Assembly (NCBI GenBank): GCA_902472315.1
Contig: CABRNM010000031.1
Location: 1 to 16,068, forward strand
Direction: 5' to 3'
Length of the DNA: 16,068 nucleotides
Source of the DNA: an uncultured Collinsella sp.
GTDB lineage: Bacteria > Actinomycetota > Coriobacteriia > Coriobacteriales > Coriobacteriaceae
The notes under the pieces were generated by a model. It did no database searches. It saw nothing but the letters and a program-made list of their open reading frames with translations, and was not told the DNA's origin. Shown here piece after piece: positions 1 through 6,149 of the stretch (position 1 is its first letter; every line of letters begins with the position of its first letter). A program made the position numbers and the translations under genes.

Positions 1-554
1 CGCTCGGCCGAAAGGTAGGTGTCTTTTGCGGTGAGGGACTGGATGCGCTTGGGCGTGAGGCCGCTGCGGTCCGAGAGGATTTGCGTGAGGGTCTTGCGGG
101 TCTGCATGAGACGCCGGCTGGTTTCCTGCAGCGCAAGTGCCGAGCCGCCTGCCCCCTGGGGGATCAGCGGGTCGTGAATCATGAGCTCTGCATGGGGCGC
201 CATACGGCGATTGTCGCCGCCCATAAAGATCACGGCGCCCATGGACGCGGCGAATTCCAGGCAGACGGTGCGGATGGGGCACGATGCGAGGCGTATGGCG
301 TCATAGATCGCAAGGCCCGATCGCACGCTTCCGCCGGCGCTGGCGACAAATATGGTGATGGGGCGGCTGGGGTCGGTGGCATCGAGCAGGCGGATCTGCT
401 GGCATAGGTCGTGGGCCATCGGGGTTTCGATGTTTCCCATGACGGAGAGTTCGCGACGGGCGAGCATCTCATCGTAAATGCTGGTGAGCGTGATACCTCG
501 GGCGGATTCACGCATGGTGAGGGGACTGATGATGGGGGAATGATTGGTGTCCAT
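1..554 (-). CDS. ClpP-family serine protease homologue, C-terminus cut by window edge
   Basis: The visible 184 residues fit the proteolytic subunit of an ATP-dependent Clp protease, which forms barrel-shaped cytosolic rings fed by an unfoldase. The oxyanion-loop motif is SAGGSV (about residues 72-77). The nucleophile is Ser104 in AASMGA, the histidine is His127 in MIHDPL, and the aspartate is Asp178 in KDTYLSAE, so the full catalytic triad is present. The ATG at 554-552 is chosen because AGAAGGGAG lies about 6 bases upstream. The frame is open to the window edge, with perhaps 15-20 residues missing. It is preceded 63 bases upstream, same strand, by an unknown gene, suggesting one transcript. 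No clpX or tig gene lies beside it here, so it may be an accessory ClpP paralogue rather than the housekeeping copy. That last point is inference. Confidence 0.85.
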   Translation of the reverse strand, partial: MDTNHSPIISPLTMRESARGITLTSIYDEMLARRELSVMGNIETPMAHDLCQQIRLLDATDPSRPITIFVASAGGSVRSGLAIYDAIRLASCPIRTVCLEFAASMGAVIFMGGDNRRMAPHAELMIHDPLIPQGAGGSALALQETSRRLMQTRKTLTQILSDRSGLTPKRIQSLTAKDTYLSAE

Positions 555-617
555 GAGGACTCCCTTCTGTTGGTTGTGTTGTGGAATAGGATTGTTGCCC
601 GCGGAGGGGCTGGCGGG

Positions 618-1508
618 CTACAGGGCTCGTCCGAGCCTGAGATCGAGCTCGGTTGTGGGACAGGCTGCCTGTTCGTGCGGCTCGCAAGCACCAAAGGCTC
701 CAAAGCGATGGAGCGTTGCGGCGGGCGTGGTGTAGGCGAGCCGCAGCTGATGCTCGACAGGGGCACATCCGTCATTTTTGTAATGAGCCGCGTAGTACTG
801 CGCGATGCTGGCGCTCATCTCGCTGCCATTGCGATGGCGCTCAAACTGGCGTCTGCAGGTCTCGATGATCTTTGCTACCGACTTGGGTGCCGTCGCGGGA
901 ACAAGGGCGAGATAGCCCTCAAATAGCTCGTTGATGCTCAGGAGGCACAGCAGGTCGATCAGCGTCCTTATGGCTGCTCCCTCGGCGGAAAAGTGCGCAG
1001 TCATGCGGTTATATCGGTTGCGGTCGACGATGGCCGCATGGGGTCTTGGAGTTTTCTGCCCCGTGGTCCCGGGCTTTTGCCGCGCCTGTGTATTGAGCTC
1101 GACGTTGCAGCGCTTGAGGCCGTCCAACGGAAGGAACAGTGCGGTGCGCAGGGTGTTCCGCTTGCTTTCGAGTTCATGACGCTCGTCGGGTTCCCATTCG
1201 AGCTTGAGTTTCGTGTCGAGCGCCGTAAGCATATGGGCTAGGCAGCCTACGGTAAGAACGCACGAATCGTTGTCGCGTTTTGGGGCATAGGGGTCTGTCA
1301 GCTTGCGAATATCGGGGTCGCCCATGATCTTTGTGCAGCGCTTCAGCAGTTGAGGGTGGTCGGCCAAGATCGTCGCGAGCGGTAGCGACGCGTAGTTCTT
1401 GATGGTCGCGGCGGCAAAGGCGGCGTCATATTCGTTTGCATATGCTCGCTCAATGCGGGCATCCAGAATGCTTTTCTTATCGCCGTCTTCAGCGTGGTGG
1501 TTTGTCAT
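618..1508 (-). CDS. Uncharacterised 296-aa protein upstream of clpP-like gene
   Basis: I do not recognise the family. The protein is soluble-looking, with no signal peptide and no convincing membrane segment. A charged, helix-like N-terminal part (residues 1-138) and a C-terminal part (about 160-262) are separated by a Gln/Lys/Pro/Thr-rich linker at about 140-158 that is probably disordered. Cysteines are scattered (58, 83, 89, 134, 188, 218, 248, 275, 283) without a clear metal motif. The start at 1508 is preferred because GGAGAAG sits 4 bases upstream. A 52-codon in-frame extension to 1664 lacks a ribosome site and reads as a His-rich repeat. It lies 63 bases upstream of the ClpP-like gene on the same strand. 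A role as adaptor, regulator or substrate of that protease is possible but rests only on position. Confidence 0.65.
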   Translation of the reverse strand: MTNHHAEDGDKKSILDARIERAYANEYDAAFAAATIKNYASLPLATILADHPQLLKRCTKIMGDPDIRKLTDPYAPKRDNDSCVLTVGCLAHMLTALDTKLKLEWEPDERHELESKRNTLRTALFLPLDGLKRCNVELNTQARQKPGTTGQKTPRPHAAIVDRNRYNRMTAHFSAEGAAIRTLIDLLCLLSINELFEGYLALVPATAPKSVAKIIETCRRQFERHRNGSEMSASIAQYYAAHYKNDGCAPVEHQLRLAYTTPAATLHRFGAFGACEPHEQAACPTTELDLRLGRAL

Positions 1509-1997
1509 AGCTTCTCCAATCGGTTGATGTTCGTGCTGTTTGTTGATGTGTTGGTTGTCGTGAGTGATGTGCTTGCCGTGGGTGATGTGCTGACGTTTGG
1601 GTGCTATGCGGTTTTCAATGAGCCCATGAGGCAGTTGCTGCAGGGGCGGGATGGAACGGCCCATGCAAGGCGGAAGGCATCGTGCTCAAAATCGAGACAG
1701 CAATGCCCTGGGTGCCTCACATGTGGCAGTTACCTCATTAAGTTGTCATTGCGTTTGGGGTTGTACTTTGCCGATCTTCCTTCTCTTACACGCTAAAACT
1801 CAAACTTCATATGCTCGATCTACTTAAAACCGCAACGGCGGTCTTTTATCAACTTATATGTCGGAACGCGTCTTTGCAAGTACTTTTTTGCCTTTGTTTC
1901 AAATGGGGTGGTTTTGCAACCGTCATACGCGCGCTGTGCGAACGTGCCCCGGCTCGGATAAGATAGTGCGCGATAAAAACGATGCAAGGAGGCACAT
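1509..1997. other. Intergenic region between divergent genes, with a weak hairpin
   Basis: The region separates the leftward unknown gene from the rightward HAD gene. It holds the 18-nt repeats at 1539-1592. A short hairpin at 1829-1842 (ACCGC, loop AACG, GCGGT) is followed by CTTTT on the plus strand and TTTTAAG on the minus strand, so it could be a weak bidirectional terminator. A possible -10 box TAAGAT at 1959-1964 precedes the HAD gene, but I see no convincing -35 partner. I see no gene in the remainder. Confidence 0.4.
1539..1592 (-). repeat. 18-nt tandem repeat in the leader of the unknown gene
   Basis: Read on the minus strand, two adjacent 18-nt units (1592-1575 and 1574-1557) match at 15 of 18 positions and share the core GCACATCAC. 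A third unit (1556-1539) keeps only ACACATCA. The period is a multiple of three, so the in-frame extension would read as repeated HITHxx. The stretch is rich in A and C on the coding strand, and ends 30 bases before the chosen start codon. Confidence 0.6.
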
Positions 1998-2840
1998 ATG
2001 GCAATCAAAGCCATCGCGATGGATATCGACGGTACGCTCACCAACGACCAGAAAGTGATTAGCTCGCGTACGCGCGAGAAGCTGCTCGCGGCGCAGGAAT
2101 CGGGCATTAAGCTCATCTTGGCTTCGGGTCGTCCCGCATGGGGGCTGCACGCCTTGGCGCAGGAGCTCGACCTTCAAAACCATGACGGTCTGCTGGTGGC
2201 CTTTAACGGCGCGCATGTGGTCGACGCTCAGACCGACGAGGTGCTGTTCGATCAGGCTATGCCTGCCGACGAATTGCATCGCCTGATTGATCACCTGCGT
2301 AATTTTGACGTGATCCCTATGATTTCGCTCGGTCGTGATTTGCATGTCGAGGACTCGTACCATTGCATGATCACGCTGCCTGACGGCTCGCAGAAGAATA
2401 TCGTCAAGTATGAGCGCGACGCGTGCGATCTTAAGATTCGCGAGGTGGAGAGCCTGCATGAGGTCGCTGATGCTTATCCCGTGGACAAGCTACTCACTGC
2501 GGGCGACCCGGCATACCTGCAGGCGCATTACGAGGAGATGTATGCGCCCTTTAAGCAGACGCTTTCGGGCATGTTTACGGCCGACTGGTACTTTGAGTAC
2601 ACGGCGCCCGGTATCGACAAGGCCTGCGCGCTCGAGGGTGCCCTGCCCAAGCTCGGCATCGATGCCAGCGAGGTCGTATCGTTTGGCGACGGCCAGAACG
2701 ACAAGTCCATGATTGAGTGGGCCGGCACCGGCGTTGCCATGGGCAACGCCGTCGATGAGGTTAAGGCTGTGGCCCAGATGGTGACCGCCAATAACAACGA
2801 AGATGGTATTGCGGTGGCGCTGGATAAGCTGCTGGGTTAG
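1998..2840 (+). CDS. Cof-type HAD-IIB family phosphatase
   Basis: This is a 280-residue cytosolic phosphatase of the haloacid dehalogenase superfamily, typical in length for the Cof/YidA type, which hydrolyses small phosphorylated metabolites such as sugar phosphates or flavin intermediates. Motif I is DIDGT, with nucleophile Asp9 and acid/base Asp11. Motif II is ASGR with Ser43, motif III is Lys208 in GIDKAC, and motif IV is GDGQND with Asp231 and Asp235. Residues between about 85 and 190 form the type-IIB cap. The ATG is preceded by AAGGAGG at good spacing. The gene is probably transcribed alone or with read-through into the second HAD gene, because a terminator lies 24 bases after its stop. 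The exact substrate cannot be read from sequence. Confidence 0.9.
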   Translation: MAIKAIAMDIDGTLTNDQKVISSRTREKLLAAQESGIKLILASGRPAWGLHALAQELDLQNHDGLLVAFNGAHVVDAQTDEVLFDQAMPADELHRLIDHLRNFDVIPMISLGRDLHVEDSYHCMITLPDGSQKNIVKYERDACDLKIREVESLHEVADAYPVDKLLTAGDPAYLQAHYEEMYAPFKQTLSGMFTADWYFEYTAPGIDKACALEGALPKLGIDASEVVSFGDGQNDKSMIEWAGTGVAMGNAVDEVKAVAQMVTANNNEDGIAVALDKLLG

Positions 2841-2864
2841 AATCGCCGATTAATGCATGGTTCG

Positions 2865-2889
2865 GGCGCCTGCTCGCGGGCGTCCTTTT
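2865..2889 (+). terminator. Intrinsic terminator between the two HAD genes
   Basis: GGGCGCC (2865-2871) pairs with GGCGTCC (2879-2885) in 7 base pairs including one G-U, with a 7-base loop, and is followed by TTTT. It lies inside a longer in-frame reading of the next gene, which supports the downstream GTG start for that gene. Confidence 0.7.
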
Positions 2890-2904
2890 GTTAGGGAGGG
2901 TGCC

Positions 2905-3564
2905 GTGTCCGCATTTCCGTTCGATGCCGTTATCTTTGACATGGACGGCGTCATTGTCGATACCGAGTATTACTACCTGGGCGAGACTGCCGCGTTTGCC
3001 AAGGAGCTTGGGCTTAACCTGACTCAAGAGGAGTTGAATGGGCAGGTCGGTACCTCGCATCAGTTCTTCCTGCATATGCTGGTCGATTGGTTTGAGCGTG
3101 CCGGTAAGGGGCATTTCACTGGCGAGGAAGCGTTGGCCCGTTGGGACGAATGGGCTCATAAGCGTCCGCGCGACTATCAGGCTTTGATTAACCCAGGCGC
3201 CGTGGATACGATTCGAGAGCTGCCGCGCCGCGGCGTTCGCGTGGCGCTTGCCAGCTCGTCTCCCATGGTTAGCATCGAGGAAGTGCTCAATGCGTGCGGG
3301 CTGTCGGATGCCTTTGAGTATGTGGTGAGCGGCGAGCAGTTTAAGGAGAGCAAGCCCGAGCCCGACATCTACCTGCATGCGCTGGACCTGCTGGGACTGC
3401 CCGCGAATCGCTGCTGCTGCGTTGAGGATTCGGTGCCTGGCATCACCGCTGGCAAGCGAGCCGGCCTGACAGTCATTGCCAAGCGCGAGGAACGCTTTGG
3501 CTTTAGCCAGGATGCCGCGGACAAGATTATCGACCAGCTGCCGGAGCTGCTCACGCTTTCTTAG
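2905..3564 (+). CDS. HAD-IA family phosphatase / beta-phosphoglucomutase-like
   Basis: A 219-residue haloacid dehalogenase hydrolase of the IA (helical cap) type, cytosolic, resembling beta-phosphoglucomutase and sugar-phosphate phosphatases. Motif I is DMDGVIVD with Asp12 and Asp14, motif II is ASSSP (Ser117/118), motif III is Lys150 in ESKPEPDIY, and motif IV is VEDSVPG with Glu174 and Asp175. The cap occupies about residues 20-95. The start is taken as GTG at 2905, with AGGGAGG a few bases upstream. An ATG at 2857 would place the terminator hairpin of the preceding gene inside the coding region and adds residues unlike the family. The two HAD genes are neighbours but belong to different subfamilies, so they are not a recent tandem duplication. 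Substrate unknown. Confidence 0.88.
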   Translation: MSAFPFDAVIFDMDGVIVDTEYYYLGETAAFAKELGLNLTQEELNGQVGTSHQFFLHMLVDWFERAGKGHFTGEEALARWDEWAHKRPRDYQALINPGAVDTIRELPRRGVRVALASSSPMVSIEEVLNACGLSDAFEYVVSGEQFKESKPEPDIYLHALDLLGLPANRCCCVEDSVPGITAGKRAGLTVIAKREERFGFSQDAADKIIDQLPELLTLS

Positions 3565-3565
3565 G

Positions 3566-3587
3566 AGCGCGGTAGTTGCGCGTTTTT
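3566..3587 (+). terminator. Short terminator after second HAD gene
   Basis: AGCGCG (3566-3571) can pair with CGCGTT (3579-3584, with one G-U), around a 7-base loop, in front of a run of five T (3583-3587). It starts 2 bases after the stop codon. Confidence 0.55.
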
Positions 3588-3648
3588 CGGGTCTGATGAG
3601 TAAATAGCCAACATTTTGGTGCGACACCTAGCATACTTTAAGCTAATG

Positions 3649-3687
3649 CGGGCTTAAGGGCTTGTTGAATGCCCTTAAGCCCGTTTT
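3649..3687 (+). terminator. Perfect 13-bp inverted repeat with T-run before the GntR gene
   Basis: CGGGCTTAAGGGC (3649-3661) and its exact complement (3671-3683) flank a 9-base loop and are followed by TTTT. As RNA this is a strong intrinsic terminator that would insulate the GntR gene from the HAD genes. It ends 31 bases before the GntR start codon and overlaps a possible promoter, so it could instead be an operator or attenuator. Confidence 0.7.
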
Positions 3688-3692
3688 AGAAT
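3665..3692 (+). promoter_or_regulatory. Candidate promoter of the GntR regulator gene
   Basis: TTGAAT (3665-3670) and TAGAAT (3687-3692) are 16 bases apart. The -35 lies in the loop of the inverted repeat and the spacer is its right arm. The transcript would begin about 15 bases before the ATG, giving a very short leader carrying GGGAGAGG as ribosome site. Confidence 0.45.
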
Positions 3693-3714
3693 TAATTGTG
3701 CTGGGAGAGGGTAT

Positions 3715-4458
3715 ATGCCACCGACTGAAGGGCCAACTGACGGTAAAGCAGCGATACCGCTGTACCAACAGGTCATTGATATCATTAAAAACGAAATCAA
3801 CTCCGGCGCCTACAAGGCAGGCGCGCGGATACCCAACGAATTCGAATTGGCTGAGAGCTATAAAGTTGGCCGCGTTACCGTGCGACGCGCTATTGAGGAG
3901 CTCGTCCAGCAGGGCTATCTAACGAAGCGACAGGGGAAAGGCACGTTTGTCAATGCCCCCAAGCTCAAGCGCAAGATTCGCCAGAAGGATGACGTTCAGA
4001 GTTTTTCGAACGCATGCCGCGTTAACGGAATGGAACCGGGGGCGTGTGTCATTTCGAGAAAGATACTGCCGGCGGATTCCACCGAAGCGCAGTTCTTTGG
4101 TGTTCCCGTTGGAACTGACTTGATTTGCGTTGAGCGCGTGCGCACTGCCGATGGCGTCCCTGTCATGCTCGAGAACAACATATATGTTTACGAGGACAAC
4201 GCCTATCTATCAACGGCACCTCTATCTAACCAATCCATTTTTGAGTTCGTGCGCAACCGGACGGGCCGCACTCCCGCGTTTACCGACCCGTGCACGCTCG
4301 AGATCGCGTGCGCGTCGCCCGAGGTCGCTCGGCTGTTGGCAGTTCCCGTTGGCGAACCCTTGTTTTATATGGAAGCCTTCTTTTTCGATGAGCAGCGGCG
4401 GCCGTTTATCATCGGTCGTCAGCGGATCGTTGGGTCTCGCTACGTCTTTGACATCTAG
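3715..4458 (+). CDS. GntR family transcriptional regulator (HutC/UTRA type), likely regulator of the Amadori operon
   Basis: A 247-residue regulator with an N-terminal winged helix-turn-helix (about residues 15-80, containing IPNEFELAESYKVGRVTVRR and the wing GKGTF) and a C-terminal UTRA ligand-binding domain (about 95-245). This is the HutC subfamily layout, to which FrlR and FraR of fructose-amino acid loci belong. Such proteins are usually repressors released by a sugar-phosphate or amino-acid conjugate. GGGAGAGG precedes the ATG. The gene is upstream of the transporter operon in the same direction, separated by 218 bases that hold a long hairpin, a good promoter and repeated GAACG motifs. 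It is therefore probably transcribed separately and acts on that promoter. The effector is inferred to be a phosphorylated Amadori compound. Confidence 0.85.
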   Translation: MPPTEGPTDGKAAIPLYQQVIDIIKNEINSGAYKAGARIPNEFELAESYKVGRVTVRRAIEELVQQGYLTKRQGKGTFVNAPKLKRKIRQKDDVQSFSNACRVNGMEPGACVISRKILPADSTEAQFFGVPVGTDLICVERVRTADGVPVMLENNIYVYEDNAYLSTAPLSNQSIFEFVRNRTGRTPAFTDPCTLEIACASPEVARLLAVPVGEPLFYMEAFFFDEQRRPFIIGRQRIVGSRYVFDI

Positions 4459-4468
4459 GACATTGCGA

Positions 4469-4508
4469 ATGGAGACGCCCGGTTGATCATCTCACCGGGC
4501 GTCTCCAT
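4469..4508 (+). terminator. 15-bp perfect hairpin without U-tract after the GntR gene
   Basis: ATGGAGACGCCCGGT (4469-4483) is exactly complementary to 4494-4508, with a 10-base loop. It begins 10 bases after the GntR stop codon. No run of T follows on either strand, so it is not a textbook intrinsic terminator. It may act as a U-less terminator, an RNA stabiliser, or a DNA site. Confidence 0.55.
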
Positions 4509-4568
4509 ACCGTTCACGGCGCGAACGCAACCGTTCAACCGCGTCGCGGCAATCAGTTTGAAATTATC

Positions 4569-4597
4569 TTGATGATGGGAAAAGCTGCTGGTAATCT
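4569..4597 (+). promoter_or_regulatory. Promoter of the Amadori operon
   Basis: TTGATG (4569-4574) and TAATCT (4592-4597) are separated by 17 bases. The predicted start near 4604 would give a leader of about 73 bases before the transporter ATG. It lies after the GntR gene hairpin and is the best promoter-like pair in this gap. Confidence 0.5.
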
Positions 4598-4616
4598 ATG
4601 GAACGTCATAGAACGT
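4596..4616 (+). promoter_or_regulatory. Candidate GntR operator over the operon start site
   Basis: CTATG (4596-4600) and CATAG (4607-4611) form an inverted repeat with a 6-base centre that overlaps the -10 box and predicted start site. GAACGT occurs twice exactly 10 bases apart (4601-4606 and 4611-4616). Further GAACG/CGTTC copies lie at 4511-4515, 4523-4527 and 4532-4536. A repressor bound here would block transcription. Confidence 0.4.
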
Positions 4617-4676
4617 TTGCCTTGCGCAGGCGTTGAAGCGAGATGCGATGCAGTCTCGAGTTCTTTGGAGGTATCT

Positions 4677-6140
4677 ATGTCAGATACGAAGGCGAAGAAG
4701 ACAAACAGACGTTTTAAGTTCAAATTACCGCATGTCTATACGATCATGTTCTTGCTGATCGTTGTCTTTGCGGTCCTGACTTGGATCGTTCCCTCTGGTC
4801 AGTATCAGCGCAAGACGATTTCGACAGCGGCGGGCGAGCGTGAAGTCGCCGTTGCTGGAACCTATGAACAGGTTGATAAGAACTACACCGATTCCGAGAC
4901 CGGCGAGACCATCAATCTGGGCCAGGATATCTTTGCGGTCCTGCAAGCGCCTACTAAGGGCATCCAGGAGGCTGCCGACGTCGTTGCGTTCGTCTTATTG
5001 ATTGGCGGATCGTTCGCAGTCATCACCAAGACCAACGCTTTGAATGCCGGCATGAGCCGTGTGATTAAAAAGCTCAAGAACAAGGACATCCTCATCATTC
5101 CCATCACGATGACGTTGCTGTCCATTTGCGGCACTACGTTTGGTATGTCTGAGGAAGCCCTGCCGTTCTATGCCATCTTCATTCCCATCATGATGGGTAT
5201 CGGGTATGACTCGATGACGGCGTTTATCATCTGCTTCCTTGGTCCTAACCTGGGATATTGTGCTTCGACCATCGACCCGTTTAATGTTTTGATCGCCCAA
5301 GGCATCATTGGTATCGAGGGCAATCCTCAGCTGTGGCTGCGCGCCGTTTCTTGGGTCATCTTCACTGCCGTTGGTATCGCATGGGCCATGCGCTACGCCA
5401 TGCGTGTCAAGAAAAATCCCGAGTCGTCCATTGTGTACGAGGACGATAAGCTCAAGCGTGTTGAGTTTTCCGTGACCGATGCCTCCATCGAGGAAGAGTT
5501 CACTACCCGTCAGAAGCTCGTGCTTATCGATTTTGCCTGCGGCATGGGCATTATCGTCTGGGGTCTTGTTACCCAGGGCTGGTACATGAATGAGATTTCC
5601 GCCGTGTTCCTTGGTATGGGCTTGCTTGCCGGTATCCTGGGCGGCCTTGACCAGCAGACGATCGCCGAGGAGTTCGTTAAAGGCATTGCCGACTTTGCGT
5701 ATGCCGCTATCGTCATCGGCATCGCTCGCGGTATCTTGGTCATCGCAGAGGGTGGCATGATCATCGACACCATCCTCCAGGCGCTCGCTACTGCACTGGC
5801 CGGTGCACCTGCCGCCGTCTACACCACGTTTATGTATATCGTCCTTGGCCTGCTCTCTTTGCTGGTTCCCTCGAGCTCTGGACTTGCGGCGCTCACCATG
5901 CCCGTCATGGGTCCGCTGACCGAGCTTATGGGCCTCAATCCCGAAGCCGCCGTTACCGCGCTCCAGTTTGCTAATCAGACCATCAACACCATCAGTCCCG
6001 TGGCGGGCATGACGGTTGCCGGTCTTGCCGTGGCAAAGATCTCGTTTGGTCAATGGTGGAAGACCATTTGGAAGTTCTTCATTTTCATGGTCGTCTTTGG
6101 CCTGATCGTAACGGCAATCTCTGGCATGCTTCCGGCGTAG
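4677..6140 (+). CDS. YfcC/DcuC-family membrane transporter, probable Amadori-compound importer
   Basis: A 487-residue inner-membrane protein with about 12 hydrophobic segments, beginning at about residues 20-38, 102-120 and 138-156 and ending at about 465-482. The motifs LPHVYTIMFLL, VPSGQY near the N-terminus and PSSSGLAALTMPVMGPL at about 398-414 match the YfcC branch of the DcuC superfamily, which carries carboxylates and amino-acid-like compounds. The ATG at 4677 follows TTTGGAGG at 5-base spacing. A longer in-frame reading from TTG at 4569 overlaps the promoter and is rejected. It is the first gene of the operon and is followed after 9 bases by the amidohydrolase. The Salmonella fructose-asparagine transporter FraA is of DcuC type, as I recall, which fits import of a fructose-amino acid. 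The substrate remains inference. Confidence 0.85.
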   Translation: MSDTKAKKTNRRFKFKLPHVYTIMFLLIVVFAVLTWIVPSGQYQRKTISTAAGEREVAVAGTYEQVDKNYTDSETGETINLGQDIFAVLQAPTKGIQEAADVVAFVLLIGGSFAVITKTNALNAGMSRVIKKLKNKDILIIPITMTLLSICGTTFGMSEEALPFYAIFIPIMMGIGYDSMTAFIICFLGPNLGYCASTIDPFNVLIAQGIIGIEGNPQLWLRAVSWVIFTAVGIAWAMRYAMRVKKNPESSIVYEDDKLKRVEFSVTDASIEEEFTTRQKLVLIDFACGMGIIVWGLVTQGWYMNEISAVFLGMGLLAGILGGLDQQTIAEEFVKGIADFAYAAIVIGIARGILVIAEGGMIIDTILQALATALAGAPAAVYTTFMYIVLGLLSLLVPSSSGLAALTMPVMGPLTELMGLNPEAAVTALQFANQTINTISPVAGMTVAGLAVAKISFGQWWKTIWKFFIFMVVFGLIVTAISGMLPA

Positions 6141-6149
6141 GTGGTTGTG

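Noticed and set aside
1494..1796. Plus-strand frame of 100 codons in the left intergenic region
   Set aside because: It overlaps the leader repeats and start of the minus-strand gene, has no ribosome site, and its Val-rich start is just the reverse of the A/C-rich repeat.
4569..4676. TTG-initiated 36-codon N-terminal extension of the transporter
   Set aside because: The TTG lies in the proposed -35 box and lacks a ribosome site. The family sequence begins shortly after the ATG at 4677, which has TTTGGAGG.
4995..6053. Long minus-strand open frame (352 codons) opposite the transporter
   Set aside because: It mirrors the codon bias of the transporter gene. Its His/Asp/Gly-rich composition with no family motif and no ribosome site is typical of an antisense shadow.
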